The notes: a model not told the origin generated them from the letters alone. 64,000 nt of DNA from Mesorhizobium sp. B2-8-5 (GCF_006440675.2 NZ_CP083951.1:5551501-5615500), one strand, 5' to 3'; positions 31,998 through 42,224 are shown, counted from the first letter of the stretch. Numbers and translations: made by a program.

Positions 31998-33140
31998 ATG
32001 CAGTTCATCGATCTTGGCGCGCAGCGCGAACGTATCCGCGACCGGCTGAAGGTCGCTATCGACAAAGTCGTCGAGGACGGCCGCTATATCCTCGGCCCGC
32101 AGGTCGCCGAATTCGAGGACAAGCTGGCGGCCTATATCGGCGTCAAGCATGTGGTCGCCTGCGCCAACGGCACCGACGCGCTGCTTCTGCCGCTGTTTGC
32201 CGCCGGCATCGGCCCGGGCGATGCGGTGTTCGTGCCGAGCTTCACTTTTGCCGCCACCGCCGAAGTGGTGGCGCTAGCCAAGGCCGAGCCGGTCTTCGTC
32301 GACGTCGACCGCGACACCTACAACATCGACATCGCCAGCCTCGAGGCGGCGATCGAGATGATCAAGAAGGAAGGAAGGCTGAAGCCGAGGGCGATCATCC
32401 CCGTCGACCTGTTCGGGCTCTCCGCGGACTACGAGGCGATCATGGCGATCGCCAAGCGCGACAACCTTCTGGTGATCGAGGATGCCGCGCAGTCGATGGG
32501 CGGTTCCGCCGACGTCAAAATGTGCGGCGCTTTTGGCCATGTCGGCTCGACCAGTTTTTACCCTGCCAAGCCGCTTGGCTGCTATGGCGACGGCGGCGCC
32601 ATGTTCACCAATGACGGCGCGCTGGCCGACAAGCTCCGCTCCTTCGCCTTCCACGGCAAGGGCGAGACGCAATATGACAATGTCCGCGTCGGCATCAATT
32701 CGCGCCTCGACACGCTGCAGGCGGCGATCCTGATCGAAAAGCTCGCCATTCTCGAGGATGAGATGGTGGCGCGCCAGATCGTCGCCGACCGCTATGCCAA
32801 GGGCCTCGGCGACATCGTCAAGGCGTCGCGCAATCTTGGCCATGGCCGCTCGGCCTGGGCGCAGTATGCGATCGAGACGCCGAAACGCGACGGGCTCAAG
32901 GCGCATCTCGGCGAAAAGGGCATTCCGTCGGTGATCTATTATGTGAAGCCGCTGCACGAGCAGGTGGCCTACAAGGATTATCCGCGCACGCCGACCGGCC
33001 TTGCCGTCTCGGAAGCGCTGCCCAAGCAGATCCTCTGCCTGCCGATGCACGCCTATTTGAGCGAGGCCGACCAGGACCGCATCATCGAGACGATCCGCAA
33101 TTATATCGGGTCGAACTCGGCGCATGTGGCGGCGGCTTAA
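31998..33140 (+). CDS. DegT/DnrJ/EryC1/StrS-family sugar aminotransferase
   Basis: PLP-dependent aminotransferase of 380 residues that would aminate a nucleotide keto-sugar. The N-terminus MQFIDLGAQRERIRDRL, then ANGTDALLLPLFAAGIGPGD and PSFTFAATAE are characteristic. The PLP lysine lies in TSFYPAKPLGCYGDGG (near residue 190), and NSRLDTLQAAIL is a family motif. Closest in type to WbpE/PglE-like enzymes of surface-glycan synthesis. Monocistronic, convergent with cysQ. The nearby WbpM-like 4,6-dehydratase could make its keto-sugar substrate, but they are 8 kb apart. Confidence 0.88.
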   Translation: MQFIDLGAQRERIRDRLKVAIDKVVEDGRYILGPQVAEFEDKLAAYIGVKHVVACANGTDALLLPLFAAGIGPGDAVFVPSFTFAATAEVVALAKAEPVFVDVDRDTYNIDIASLEAAIEMIKKEGRLKPRAIIPVDLFGLSADYEAIMAIAKRDNLLVIEDAAQSMGGSADVKMCGAFGHVGSTSFYPAKPLGCYGDGGAMFTNDGALADKLRSFAFHGKGETQYDNVRVGINSRLDTLQAAILIEKLAILEDEMVARQIVADRYAKGLGDIVKASRNLGHGRSAWAQYAIETPKRDGLKAHLGEKGIPSVIYYVKPLHEQVAYKDYPRTPTGLAVSEALPKQILCLPMHAYLSEADQDRIIETIRNYIGSNSAHVAAA

Positions 33141-33204
33141 AGCCTGAAAGGTCGGCGCCGGACGCCCCTCTGTCCCGCCGGCATCGACAATTGGCAACGC
33201 TGCC

Positions 33205-34014
33205 CTAAGCCGCGCTCTTCCCCGTCGCGATGAAATGCGGGTTGGCGAAATCGCTGTCGCTCGCCTGGTTGCGCTTGCCGTAGACGAGCGGCTCGCCGTC
33301 CAGGGTGCGGGTCATGCCGCCGGCGGCGCGCAACACCGCGTCGCCCGCCGCCGTATCCCATTCCATGGTGCGGCCGAAGCGCGGATAGACGTCGGCTTCC
33401 GCCGCGGCGAGCAGGCAGAATTTCAGCGATGAGCCGACCGAGACGATCTCGGCGGCGCCAAGGTCGCGGATGAAGGCATCGGTCTCCGGCGTGTTGTGCG
33501 AGCGGCTGGCGACGACGGCGAGCGGCGAGCCGCCTGCCCGCACCGTGATCGGCCGGCGGCCGGCCACGCGATAGTCGGGATCGACCTCGAGCGCCTCGGC
33601 CTTGCCGGGTCGTCCGGAGAAAAAGCGCCCCGTGCACGGCGCGAAAACGACGCCGACTTCCGGCACGCCATGGCGGACCAGCGCGATGTTGACGGTGAAA
33701 TCGGTGCGGCGGTTGACGAATTCCTTGGTGCCGTCGAGCGGATCGATCAGGAAGAACGCGCCGTCAAGATCAGGCGTTGCGATGCCTGCCGCAACCTCCT
33801 CCTCGGCCACGCAAGGGATTTCCGGATAGGCGGCGCGCAGGCCGGCGAGGATGATCTTCTCGCTTTCGCGATCGGCTTCCGTCACCGGCGAAGAGTCGGC
33901 CTTGCTGTCGACGGCGCAGCCCTCGTGGAAGACGCGCATCACCTCGCGCCCGGCTTCGAGCGCCAGGCGCTCGAAGACGCCCAACATCGCCTCGTCGTCA
34001 GATACCGCCGCCAT
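33205..34014 (-). CDS. cysQ: 3'(2'),5'-bisphosphate nucleotidase CysQ
   Basis: Inositol-monophosphatase-fold enzyme of 269 residues that removes the 3'-phosphate of PAP, the by-product of PAPS use. Metal-site motifs are VAEEE (near 65-70), [12 protein letters not shown] (near 85-96) and [11 protein letters not shown] near the C-terminus. The ATG at 34014 overlaps the end of cysNC by 17 bases and has GAGGAG upstream; a TTG 21 bases earlier is less likely. Last gene of cysD-cysNC-cysQ, so PAPS making and PAP removal are co-expressed. Confidence 0.9.
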   Translation of the reverse strand: MAAVSDDEAMLGVFERLALEAGREVMRVFHEGCAVDSKADSSPVTEADRESEKIILAGLRAAYPEIPCVAEEEVAAGIATPDLDGAFFLIDPLDGTKEFVNRRTDFTVNIALVRHGVPEVGVVFAPCTGRFFSGRPGKAEALEVDPDYRVAGRRPITVRAGGSPLAVVASRSHNTPETDAFIRDLGAAEIVSVGSSLKFCLLAAAEADVYPRFGRTMEWDTAAGDAVLRAAGGMTRTLDGEPLVYGKRNQASDSDFANPHFIATGKSAA

Positions 34015-35935
34015 TGTCGTACTGCTCCTCGGCAATGTCGCGTTCGGTCAGCCAATGTTCCAGGGCTTCCGCCATCTCCTGCGGGCTCCTGCCGAGAGTC
34101 TTCAGGTGAATTTCCGGATTCTGCGGCGCCTCATAAGGAGAATCCACGCCGGTGAAATTCTTGATCTCGCCGCTCAAGGCGCGCGCGTAAAGGCCCTTCG
34201 GATCCCGCCTCGCGCATTCCTCGAACGGCGTGTCGACGAAGACCTCGACGAACTCGCCCTCGGCCATCAGCTCGCGCGCCACGCGCCGTTCGGCGGCGAA
34301 GGGCGAGATGAAGGAGACGATGACGATCAAGCCAGCATCGGCCATCAGCTTGGCCACCTCGGCGACGCGACGGATGTTTTCCACGCGGTCGGCGTCGGTG
34401 AAGCCGAGATCGCGGTTGAGGCCGTGGCGGACATTGTCGCCGTCGAGGATGTAGGTGTGGCGGCCGGACGCGAACAGCTTCTTCTCGAACAAATTGGCGA
34501 TGGTCGACTTGCCGGAGCCGGAAAGGCCGGTGAACCAGAACACCGCCGGGCGCTGGTTCTTCAGGTCGGAGCGGCCGCGCTTGCCGACGTCGAGCGACTG
34601 CCAATGGATGTTTTCGGCGCGGCGCAGCGAATGCAGGATCATTCCGGCGCCAACGGTGGCGTTGGTGATGCGGTCGATCAGGATGAAGGCGCCGGTGGTG
34701 CGGTTCTCGGCGAAGGGATCGAAGGCGATCGGCGCGCGGGTAGAGAGGTTGCAGACGCCGACCTCGTTGATGTCGAGCGACTTCGCCGCCTCATGCGCGA
34801 AATCGTTGACGTTGACCCGGTATTTGAGCTCGGTGACGGTGGCGCTGACCTGATCGGTCTCGGTGCGCAGGACGTAGGAGCGGCCGGGCAGCAGCGCCTG
34901 CTCGTCGAACCAGACGATGTTGGCGGCAAACTGATCGGCGACCTGCGGCCGTGCGGCCGGCGACACCAGCAGGTTGCCGCGCGACACCTCCACTTCGTCC
35001 TCGAGGACGAGCGTGACCGCCTGGCCGGCAACCGCCTGCTCGAGATCGCCGCCCTGCGCGACGATGCGCTTGACCCGCGACGCCTTGCCCGACTTGGCCA
35101 CGACGACCTCGTCTCCTTCAGAGACCACACCCGAGGCGATGGTACCGGCGAAGCCGCGGAAATCGAGGTTCGGGCGGTTCACATACTGGACGGGGAAGCG
35201 GAAAGGCAACTCGACGGCGGCCTCGTCGACCGACACGGTTTCGAGATGCTCGATCAGCGATGGCCCAGAATACCAGGGCGTGCGCTCCGATCGGCTGGTG
35301 ACGTTGTCGCCGAAGCGCGCCGACATCGGGATCGGCGCGATGCTGACGAAGCCGAGCTCCTTCGCGAACTCGCCATAGTCGGTGACGATCCGGTCGAACA
35401 CGGTCTCGTCGAAGCCAACGAGGTCGATCTTGTTGACGGCAAGCACGATGTGCCGGATGCCGAGCAGCGAGGCGATGATCGAATGACGCCTGGTCTGGCG
35501 AAGCACACCCTGGCGCGCGTCGATCAGCACGATGGCGAGATCGGCGGTCGAGGCACCCGTAGCCATATTGCGCGTATACTGCTCATGGCCGGGCGTGTCG
35601 GCAACGATGAACTTGCGCTTCGGCGTGGCGAAGAAGCGATAGGCGACGTCGATGGTGATGCCCTGCTCGCGCTCCGCCTCCAGCCCGTCGACCAGCAGCG
35701 CGAAATCGATGTCGTCGCCGGTGGTGCCGTGCTTGCGCGAATCCTTCTCGAGCGCCGCAAGCTGGTCCTCGAAGATCTGCTTGGTGTCGGAGAGCAGCCG
35801 CCCGATCAGCGTCGACTTGCCGTCGTCGACCGAGCCGCAGGTGAGAAAGCGCAGCAGCGACTTCTTCTCCTGCGCGGCCATGTAGTCGCGGATCGAATCG
35901 GTCGGGGCGAGGCTTTTTGCCATGATGTGGCGCAT
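33998..35935 (-). CDS. cysNC: Bifunctional sulfate adenylyltransferase GTPase subunit / APS kinase
   Basis: Fusion of 645 residues. The CysN part (1-440) is an EF-Tu-like GTPase: GSVDDGKST (near 35), [12 protein letters not shown] and NKIDL; it drives APS formation by CysD. The CysC part (about 455-645) has the P-loop GLSGSGKST (near 471) and the APS-binding region [15 protein letters not shown], and phosphorylates APS to PAPS. The NodQ-type fusion is common in rhizobia. The start at 35935 lies 2 bases after the cysD stop; an ATG four codons further in is also possible. Confidence 0.94.
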   Translation of the reverse strand: MRHIMAKSLAPTDSIRDYMAAQEKKSLLRFLTCGSVDDGKSTLIGRLLSDTKQIFEDQLAALEKDSRKHGTTGDDIDFALLVDGLEAEREQGITIDVAYRFFATPKRKFIVADTPGHEQYTRNMATGASTADLAIVLIDARQGVLRQTRRHSIIASLLGIRHIVLAVNKIDLVGFDETVFDRIVTDYGEFAKELGFVSIAPIPMSARFGDNVTSRSERTPWYSGPSLIEHLETVSVDEAAVELPFRFPVQYVNRPNLDFRGFAGTIASGVVSEGDEVVVAKSGKASRVKRIVAQGGDLEQAVAGQAVTLVLEDEVEVSRGNLLVSPAARPQVADQFAANIVWFDEQALLPGRSYVLRTETDQVSATVTELKYRVNVNDFAHEAAKSLDINEVGVCNLSTRAPIAFDPFAENRTTGAFILIDRITNATVGAGMILHSLRRAENIHWQSLDVGKRGRSDLKNQRPAVFWFTGLSGSGKSTIANLFEKKLFASGRHTYILDGDNVRHGLNRDLGFTDADRVENIRRVAEVAKLMADAGLIVIVSFISPFAAERRVARELMAEGEFVEVFVDTPFEECARRDPKGLYARALSGEIKNFTGVDSPYEAPQNPEIHLKTLGRSPQEMAEALEHWLTERDIAEEQYDNGGGI

Positions 35936-35937
35936 TA

Positions 35938-36843
35938 TCAGAAATAACCCTCGCGCTTCTTCTTTTCCATCGAGCCGGCCTCGTCGCGGTCGATGAGGCG
36001 GCCCTGGCGCTCGGAGGTGCGGGCGGTCAGCATCTCGCCGACAATGGCCTCCAGCGTGTCGGCGTCGGACTCGATCGCGCCGGTCAGCGGGTAGCAGCCC
36101 AGCGTGCGGAAGCGCACGAGCCGGTTATCGACCGCCTCGCCGGGGCGCAGCTGCATGCGGTCATCGTCCTTCATGATCAGCATGCCGTCGCGCTCGACCA
36201 CCGGCCGCTCCTTGGCGAAATAGAGTGGCACGATCGGGATGTTTTCCTGCAGAATGTACTGCCAGATGTCGAGCTCGGTCCAGTTGGACAGCGGGAAGAC
36301 GCGGATCGATTCGCCCGGCGCGATGCGGGTGTTGAAGATCTTCCACATTTCCGGCCGCTGGTTCTTCGGGTCCCAGGCGTGCTGGGCGTTGCGGAAGGAA
36401 AAGATGCGCTCCTTGGCGCGCGACTTCTCCTCGTCGCGGCGGGCGCCGCCGAATGCGGCGTCGAAGCCGTATTTGTCGAGCGCCTGGCGCAACGCCACCG
36501 TCTTCATCACATGGGTGTGGGTGTTGGAGCCATGATCGAAGGGGTTGATGCCCTCGCGAACACCATCCTCATTGACGTGAACCAGGAGGTCGAAGCCAAG
36601 CTTCTGCGCCATCTGATCGCGAAAGGCGATCATCTCGCGGAACTTCCAGGTGGTGTCGACATGCAGGAACGGGAAAGGCGGCTTGGCCGGATAGAAGGCC
36701 TTCATCGCCAGATGCATCAGCACGGACGAATCCTTGCCGACCGAATAGAGCATCACCGGCTTGGAGAAAGATGCCGCGACCTCGCGGAAGATGTGGATGG
36801 ATTCGGCCTCGAGCCGCTGCAGATGCGTGAGCGCGATATTCAT
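35938..36843 (-). CDS. cysD: Sulfate adenylyltransferase small subunit CysD
   Basis: PP-loop ATP pyrophosphatase of 301 residues that forms APS from sulfate and ATP together with CysN. Motifs are [14 protein letters not shown] (PP-loop), [20 protein letters not shown], and the C-terminal [18 protein letters not shown]. The ATG at 36843 aligns with the usual family start ([15 protein letters not shown] follows); a frame extension 45 bases upstream is rejected. No strong Shine-Dalgarno sequence is seen. First gene of the PAPS operon. Confidence 0.94.
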   Translation of the reverse strand: MNIALTHLQRLEAESIHIFREVAASFSKPVMLYSVGKDSSVLMHLAMKAFYPAKPPFPFLHVDTTWKFREMIAFRDQMAQKLGFDLLVHVNEDGVREGINPFDHGSNTHTHVMKTVALRQALDKYGFDAAFGGARRDEEKSRAKERIFSFRNAQHAWDPKNQRPEMWKIFNTRIAPGESIRVFPLSNWTELDIWQYILQENIPIVPLYFAKERPVVERDGMLIMKDDDRMQLRPGEAVDNRLVRFRTLGCYPLTGAIESDADTLEAIVGEMLTARTSERQGRLIDRDEAGSMEKKKREGYF

Positions 36844-37283
36844 GGAGCGTCGAGCGTTCTTTCGTGCCGTGGAGCGGAAATCTTGCATCGCAGGCGCAAT
36901 TCCATGCCCCCGGGCGCAGATTTCACTTCAGACAAACTGTTTCGTGCGGGCGTTCTAACAGATCGGCGCCGCCGATAACAATGCAAGACCCGCGCGGCGC
37001 GAGGTGATTAGAGAACGAATTTTCCAAGCGCGGCCGGCAAAGCGGAAAATCGTGCCGGAGCCATCGAAAACGCGGAAGCGGAGAAAGCCCGTGGCGTCCG
37101 GGGAATTCCGAGGCCGTCCGATCGTGGCCTGGATCGGGGATTTCTGCCGCAACATCGTCGACCGCACTATCGCGGAGCGGCGCCAGCCGCTATACGGGCT
37201 CGGGGAACGGGCAAGGCGCGGCAAACGGAGATCGGCGAGGCGGCCTCTGGCTGGCTCCATGGATCCGGGCGCAACCTGGAAAA
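36844..37283. other. Divergent intergenic region cysD / polymerase
   Basis: 440 bases. Open frames here have no recognisable protein features. A short palindrome ATCGGC-GCC-GCCGAT lies at 36962-36976, and the inverted pair TCTTGCAT (36881) / ATGCAAGA (36981) flanks it. Promoters for cysD and the polymerase gene must lie here, but I cannot pick them with confidence. Confidence 0.45.
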
Positions 37284-38591
37284 TTGCGAAGCAAGCATTT
37301 GAACCCGTTTACAACGCTCCGGCGCCACCTCACGCCCGCACAGATCAACATCTATTTCTCGATCGTCTGCTTTTTCTCGCCGCCGGTGCTTGGATCGCTG
37401 GTCAGCATCGCCTTCAATGCCGGTGGTGTGTGGTCCGCGATGCTTCTGGCCGCGAAACGCCGGCGCTTCAACATCGACCGGCCGATGCTCGCCGTCACGG
37501 TGGCGATCTACGCCTATTGCGCGGCCATGGTTCTGGCTTCGATCGTCAACGGCACGCTGGCCGCCGATTTGCGGTTTTTCCTGCCGTTGATCACCTTCCT
37601 GCTGTTCCCCATCTCCTATTCGACCTGGAGCATCACCGAGAAGAGCGCGCTGGCACGCATCGCCATTCTGGCCAGCACCGCGGCCTGCTTCGGCGCGCTG
37701 GCGATGGCCGTGTTCCAGTATCATCGGCTCGGCGTGAGGGCGGAGGGCGGCGCCGGCAATCCGATCGTTTTCGCAACCGTTACCTGCCTTGCCGTCATGA
37801 CATGCCTTGCCGGCGCGCTGTCGGGCATCGAGAAACGCTGGAAGCTGCTGGTCCTGGCGGCGATCGCCGGAGCCATTGCGATTGTCTATTCGGGATCGCG
37901 CATGATCTGGGTGGCCGTGCCGATCGCCAGCATCGTCGTGCTTCTCATCAACCGTCGCCGGTTCACCGGCGCCAGCCTGGCACGCTTCGTGGCGATCGGC
38001 GTCGTGGTCGCCCTTGTGATCGCCGCCATCGGCTCCCGCGCCGTGCTGGATAGAACCGACTTCCTGGTCAGCGACTGGGATGCGCTGAACGCCAATGGTG
38101 ACCATTCGACGGCGCTCGGCCTGCGCGTGGCGATGTGGGAAATCGGCTTTGCCGCGTTTCGCGACATGCCGATTTTCGGCCATGGCATCTCGGCGAGCCG
38201 GGCGCTGATGAAGCAGGGTTTTCACGAGCAGTTCGGCCTAAGCGCGGGTTTCAGCCATTTTCACAATGGCTTCCTGACCGCGCTGGTCGAGGCCGGTCTG
38301 CTGGGGGCGCTGGCCCTGGCGTCGATTTTCGTCGTCGCCGCCTGGAACGCGGCACGGACGCTGCGCCTCAGCGTCGATCCGGTGGAGCGGTTCGGCGCGA
38401 CGATCGTCCTTGTCGCGGTCATCACCTATCTCACCGGCGGAATGGCCGGCATCCTGGTCGGCCACGACATCCTCGACGCGACGCTGATGGTGTTCCTGAT
38501 CTCGGGGACCTACCTTGCATCCGGGCGGACGGCAGCGCCAACCGGGAGAAGCGCGCCTGCGGCGGCGCCGGACGCCAGCCTGCAACCATGA
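37284..38591 (+). CDS. O-antigen polymerase/ligase-like membrane protein (Wzy_C)
   Basis: Polytopic inner-membrane protein of about 435 residues with 10-11 hydrophobic segments. The Wzy_C/WaaL-type region sits after the long periplasmic loop: GHGISASR, then HFHNGFLTALVEAGLLG. Such proteins polymerise repeat units or ligate polysaccharide to lipid A core at the periplasmic face. The start is uncertain: TTG at 37284 is the first possible codon, and no upstream ATG or GTG is in frame. Its stop overlaps the ATG of the epimerase gene (ATGA). Confidence 0.82.
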   Translation: MRSKHLNPFTTLRRHLTPAQINIYFSIVCFFSPPVLGSLVSIAFNAGGVWSAMLLAAKRRRFNIDRPMLAVTVAIYAYCAAMVLASIVNGTLAADLRFFLPLITFLLFPISYSTWSITEKSALARIAILASTAACFGALAMAVFQYHRLGVRAEGGAGNPIVFATVTCLAVMTCLAGALSGIEKRWKLLVLAAIAGAIAIVYSGSRMIWVAVPIASIVVLLINRRRFTGASLARFVAIGVVVALVIAAIGSRAVLDRTDFLVSDWDALNANGDHSTALGLRVAMWEIGFAAFRDMPIFGHGISASRALMKQGFHEQFGLSAGFSHFHNGFLTALVEAGLLGALALASIFVVAAWNAARTLRLSVDPVERFGATIVLVAVITYLTGGMAGILVGHDILDATLMVFLISGTYLASGRTAAPTGRSAPAAAPDASLQP

Positions 38592-39559
38592 AGGTCCTGG
38601 TCACCGGCGCGACAGGCTTCATTGGACGCCGGGTCGTCAGCCGGTTGCGTGAGGCCGGATTCGGCATACGGATCGCCTCTCGCCAGCCGCAGCAACTGGC
38701 GGGCGCGGACGATGCCGTAGCGCTGCCCAGCGCCGATGCGCCGGACGAAGCCTTCCTGGAGCTGATGCGCGAGGTGACGCATGTCGTCCACTGTGCGGCG
38801 CTCAACAATGACCGCCGCGCCGGCGAGGCCGACTTCCAGGCCGTCAATGCGATGCTGACCGGACGGCTCGCCCAGGCGGCGGCCATGCGCACCGCCGGGC
38901 GCTTCATCTATCTTTCCTCGATCCGCGCCGTGGTGGGCGCCGGTTTCAGCGGCACCATCGACGAGGCCACGCCCCCTGCCCCGCAAGACGCCTATGGGCG
39001 TTCCAAGCGCGAAGGTGAGATCAAAACGCTGGAGGCTTTCGCAGCGGCAGGGCGCGCCGGGGCGACGGCGCTGCGGCTGCCGCCCGTCTATGGCGAAGGC
39101 ATGAAGGGAAATCTGCGCGGGCTGACGCGCCTCGCTGCCAATGGCCTGCCGCTGCCAGAAGCCGCCCTGACGGCGGTTCGCTCGCTCGTCTCGCAAGACG
39201 CCGTGGCCGGCGCCGTGATGCATCTTCTGACCCGTCCCACGCCGCCGCACCCGATCTATGTGCTCAGCGATGCTTCGCCGGTTGCGATGTCCGAAATCAT
39301 CACCGCGTTCCGGCGCGGATACGGCCGGCCGGCCCGGCTTTTCCCCATGCCGGCCTTGCCGCTGCGCCTGCTGGCCACGCTGCTTGGCCGGCAGGCGTCA
39401 TGGCAAGCCTTCATGGCGACGCAGATCTGTGACCCGTCTCTGCTGGCCTCGGAAGGCTGGATGCCGGAAACCGATACGCTCGGCCGGCTTGAGGAACTGG
39501 CGCGGCAGGCCGGTCAGAACGATTCCGGAAAGCGGCCAGGTTCGGCGCCTTCGCCGTAG
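38588..39559 (+). CDS. NAD-dependent sugar epimerase/dehydratase
   Basis: Extended short-chain dehydrogenase of 323 residues. The nucleotide-binding motif VLVTGATGFIGRRV is at residues 3-16, the active-site Ser region YLSSIRAV near 115, and the catalytic Tyr-Lys pair in AYGRSKREGE near 140. The family covers UDP-glucose 4-epimerase-like and dTDP-sugar enzymes; the specific sugar is not readable. It overlaps the polymerase gene by 4 bases and faces the sugar transferase convergently, as in loci that make undecaprenyl-linked repeat units. Confidence 0.85.
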   Translation: MKVLVTGATGFIGRRVVSRLREAGFGIRIASRQPQQLAGADDAVALPSADAPDEAFLELMREVTHVVHCAALNNDRRAGEADFQAVNAMLTGRLAQAAAMRTAGRFIYLSSIRAVVGAGFSGTIDEATPPAPQDAYGRSKREGEIKTLEAFAAAGRAGATALRLPPVYGEGMKGNLRGLTRLAANGLPLPEAALTAVRSLVSQDAVAGAVMHLLTRPTPPHPIYVLSDASPVAMSEIITAFRRGYGRPARLFPMPALPLRLLATLLGRQASWQAFMATQICDPSLLASEGWMPETDTLGRLEELARQAGQNDSGKRPGSAPSP

Positions 39560-39578
39560 CTTTCCCTGCGGAAGCGCC

Positions 39579-40109
39579 TCAAAAGAACGTAGCCAGCAAT
39601 ATCTTGAGGTCCAGGCTGGTCGAGGCGGCCTTGATGTAGGCCGCGTCGGTTTCCGCGCAAAGTTTTGGATCGGACATGTCGATCCCCTTGATCTGCGCGA
39701 GCCCTGTAATGCCTGGAAGTGCGGTGAGCACGCCCAGTTCCCTGCGCCGTTCGATCAGTTCCGCCTGCGTCGGCAGGCATGGACGAGGGCCGACAAGGCT
39801 CATCTCGCCCTTGAGCACGTTCCAGAGCTGCGGCAATTCGTCGATCTTGGTTGCCCGCAGCACCTTGCCGACCGCGGTGACCGAACCGGCCGGCGCTTCG
39901 TGCGTGGGCAAGGAAGGCGTTGCGCGATACATCGTACGCAATTTGCGGCAGGCAAAGAGGGCTCCTCCCCGGCCGACGCGGATTTGCGAGAAGATGGCCG
40001 GGCCGGGCGATGTTGCCCGGATTGCCAGCATCGCGACAAGCAGGACGGGAGCCGCCACCACCAGCATCGGAACGGCGACCGCGAGGTCGAGCGCGCGCTT
40101 CGCGGTCAT
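39579..40109 (-). CDS. Initiating sugar transferase (bacterial sugar transferase, short PglC/WbpL-like class)
   Basis: Monotopic phosphoglycosyl transferase of 176 residues. It lacks the extra N-terminal helices of WbaP-type enzymes. After KRALDLAVAVPMLVVAAPVL (re-entrant helix) come SPGPAIFSQIRVGRGG, the acidic pair in TKIDELPQLWNVLKGEMSLV and VGPRP, the catalytic core. It would place the first sugar-phosphate on undecaprenyl phosphate at the inner membrane. Probably last gene of the rml-dehydratase transcription unit, 90 bases after the dehydratase stop. Confidence 0.88.
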   Translation of the reverse strand: MTAKRALDLAVAVPMLVVAAPVLLVAMLAIRATSPGPAIFSQIRVGRGGALFACRKLRTMYRATPSLPTHEAPAGSVTAVGKVLRATKIDELPQLWNVLKGEMSLVGPRPCLPTQAELIERRRELGVLTALPGITGLAQIKGIDMSDPKLCAETDAAYIKAASTSLDLKILLATFF

Positions 40110-40199
40110 CGCTCAGATCCGTCGCCAAAGGGGGAACAAGAGCGGCACATCCAGCCTGTGTTCGGGTACACTTGGGTGGCTGCGCATGAACAAGTCAGG

Positions 40200-42224
40200 C
40201 TAAGCTGTTTGCCCTGCCGCTTTCGGCATGTCGCGATCTGGAATGTTCTGGTCCTGATGTAGCCCCGCCAGCACCGTAAGCGCGGCGGTCTTGTCGCGAT
40301 CGTGCATCGCGGCCACCAACGCCGGCAGGGCCGCCTCGATCTTCGGCCATTCGATGACGCCGGTCCTGAGGCCGAAGATCTTGGCGGTGTCGAGCTTGAC
40401 CACCTCCTCGTTCTCGGCATGCAGCGTCTCGTGCAGCTTCTCGCCGGGCCTGATGCCGGTGAAGCGGATCGGAATATCGGTATAGGGGCTTTTGCCGGCC
40501 ATGCGGATCATGGTTTCGGCGACTTCGAGGATCGGCACGGGCTTGCCCATGTCGAGCATGTAGATGGCGTAGTCATCCGCGCCCCGGCGCTGCTCGGCAT
40601 CGGCGGCCGACATGATGACGAGGTCGACGGCCTCGGCCACGGTCATGAAATAGCGGGTCATGCGCCGGTCGGTGATGGTGACCGGCCCGCCGGCCTCGAT
40701 CTGCGCCTGGAAGATGGTCGCCACCGAGCCGTTGGAGCCGAAGACGTTGCCGAAGCGCACGGCGATGAATTTCGTGCCCGAATGATGCAGATCGGGGGCG
40801 CCGGCATGGTGGCCATTTGCCGCGCGGGCACGCGGCGGCGGTGAGGCCGCCTGGGCTTCATGCAGCGAGGAGACGACCTGTTCGGCCGCCCGTTTGGTGA
40901 CGCCCAGCACCGAAGTCGGGTCGACGGCCTTGTCGCTGGAAATCAGCAGGAACTGCGGCACCCCGCATTCGGCGGCGATCTCGGCGCAGGCGAGCGTCCC
41001 GAAGACATTCGTCTCGATCGCCGCTTCCCAGTTCTCCTCGAGCAGCGGCACGTGCTTCAGCGCCGCGGCGTGAAAGATGATCGCGGGTTTGAACTCGCTG
41101 ACGAGGCGCGTCATGTGAGGCCGGTCGGTGACGTCGACGATGCGGCTGGTCAGCCGGTCGCGTTCGCCGTCGTCGGTCTGCTGATCGAGCTGGAAGATGC
41201 CGAACTCGGAATTGTCGGCCACCAGCACCGCCTCGGCGCCCAGTTCCAGCGCGCGCTTGACCAGCACGCGGCCGATGGAGCCGGCGCCGCCGGTGACCAT
41301 CACGCGCTTGCCGCCGACGAAGGCGCCGATGCGCGTGATGTCGGTGGCGACCGCCGAACGGCGCATGATGGTCGCCATTTCGACGGCATCGAGAACCAGC
41401 TTGCCGCCCTGCCCCAGTTCCGACAGGCCGGAAAACTGGACGACGGCGATGCCGCTGTGGCGGGCGACGCGCACCAGCTCGGCATAGTCCTCGATCTCGC
41501 GCTCAACCCCCTGGCCGAAGATCAGGAGGTCGAGGTTTTCCGTGCCCTTGACATATTCCTCCAGCACCTCGACCAGGCGCGGCCGCAGCGCCACGACCGG
41601 AACGCCCTGGATCCGCGTGCCGAGCGGCGCGTCGCTCTCGGTGGCCATGATGCCGGCGATGGCGTATTCGGCAGGCATGGCCGTGCGGGTGAAGCGGACG
41701 ATCAGGTCCGCCTCGCTCAGCCGGCCGATGAACAGCGCCTGCTTGGTCGAGGCATCGCCGGCGGCGCGGCGCAGGATGCGCCAGCTCGCGCCGTCGCGCA
41801 GGAAGCGATAATAGAGCCTGGGCGCCGAAATGATGGTGAAGGAGACCAGGAAGAAGACGATGAACTGGCGCTCGTTGAGGCCGGCGACCGGCTGGAAGAA
41901 GAAGCGGAAGGCAAGCGAGGCCAGATAGAGAATCACCGTCAGGCTGCCGCAGCCCTTCAGGATGTTGAAGAAGTCGGGCGTGGAGGCAAAGCGCCAGACG
42001 GTGTTGTAGAGGCCGCTGGATCGGAACAGCAGATGGGCGATGAGCACGATGAGCGCCCAGCAGGCCAGCCCGCCGGAAGAGAACGCGTCGAAGGAAAGCC
42101 GCGACTGCGACAGGATGAGGCTAAGCGCAACCGCGACCAGGACCATGACGAGGTCCTGGACCATGATGATGGCGCGCCGCATCCTCGGTCGGAGTTCCGA
42201 TACGGCTTCTACGTATGCGGTCAT
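40200..42224 (-). CDS. WbpM/CapD-like nucleotide-sugar 4,6-dehydratase, membrane-anchored
   Basis: Protein of 674 residues. Four N-terminal membrane helices (VQDLVMVLVAVALSLILS is the first) and a CoA-binding-like domain precede the SDR domain: VMVTGGAGSIGRVLVKRALE (near 310). The catalytic stretch reads LISSDKAVDPTSVLGVTKR; the usual Tyr of YxxxK is Leu here (Met in WbpM). Family role: UDP-GlcNAc to a 4-keto-6-deoxy sugar, starting QuiNAc, FucNAc or bacillosamine. A 20-odd-residue Pro/Ala/His-rich insert lies before GTKFIAVRFGNVFGS. The start at 42224 (MTAYVEAV) is chosen; the upstream extension does not look coding. Confidence 0.87.
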   Translation of the reverse strand: MTAYVEAVSELRPRMRRAIIMVQDLVMVLVAVALSLILSQSRLSFDAFSSGGLACWALIVLIAHLLFRSSGLYNTVWRFASTPDFFNILKGCGSLTVILYLASLAFRFFFQPVAGLNERQFIVFFLVSFTIISAPRLYYRFLRDGASWRILRRAAGDASTKQALFIGRLSEADLIVRFTRTAMPAEYAIAGIMATESDAPLGTRIQGVPVVALRPRLVEVLEEYVKGTENLDLLIFGQGVEREIEDYAELVRVARHSGIAVVQFSGLSELGQGGKLVLDAVEMATIMRRSAVATDITRIGAFVGGKRVMVTGGAGSIGRVLVKRALELGAEAVLVADNSEFGIFQLDQQTDDGERDRLTSRIVDVTDRPHMTRLVSEFKPAIIFHAAALKHVPLLEENWEAAIETNVFGTLACAEIAAECGVPQFLLISSDKAVDPTSVLGVTKRAAEQVVSSLHEAQAASPPPRARAANGHHAGAPDLHHSGTKFIAVRFGNVFGSNGSVATIFQAQIEAGGPVTITDRRMTRYFMTVAEAVDLVIMSAADAEQRRGADDYAIYMLDMGKPVPILEVAETMIRMAGKSPYTDIPIRFTGIRPGEKLHETLHAENEEVVKLDTAKIFGLRTGVIEWPKIEAALPALVAAMHDRDKTAALTVLAGLHQDQNIPDRDMPKAAGQTA

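Noticed and set aside
33141..33204. Terminator between the aminotransferase and cysQ
   Set aside because: Convergent genes, but no stem of more than a few bases followed by a T-run was seen.
36955..37260. Open frames in the cysD upstream gap
   Set aside because: Arg-rich translations with no start context or motif; the frames exist because of high GC.
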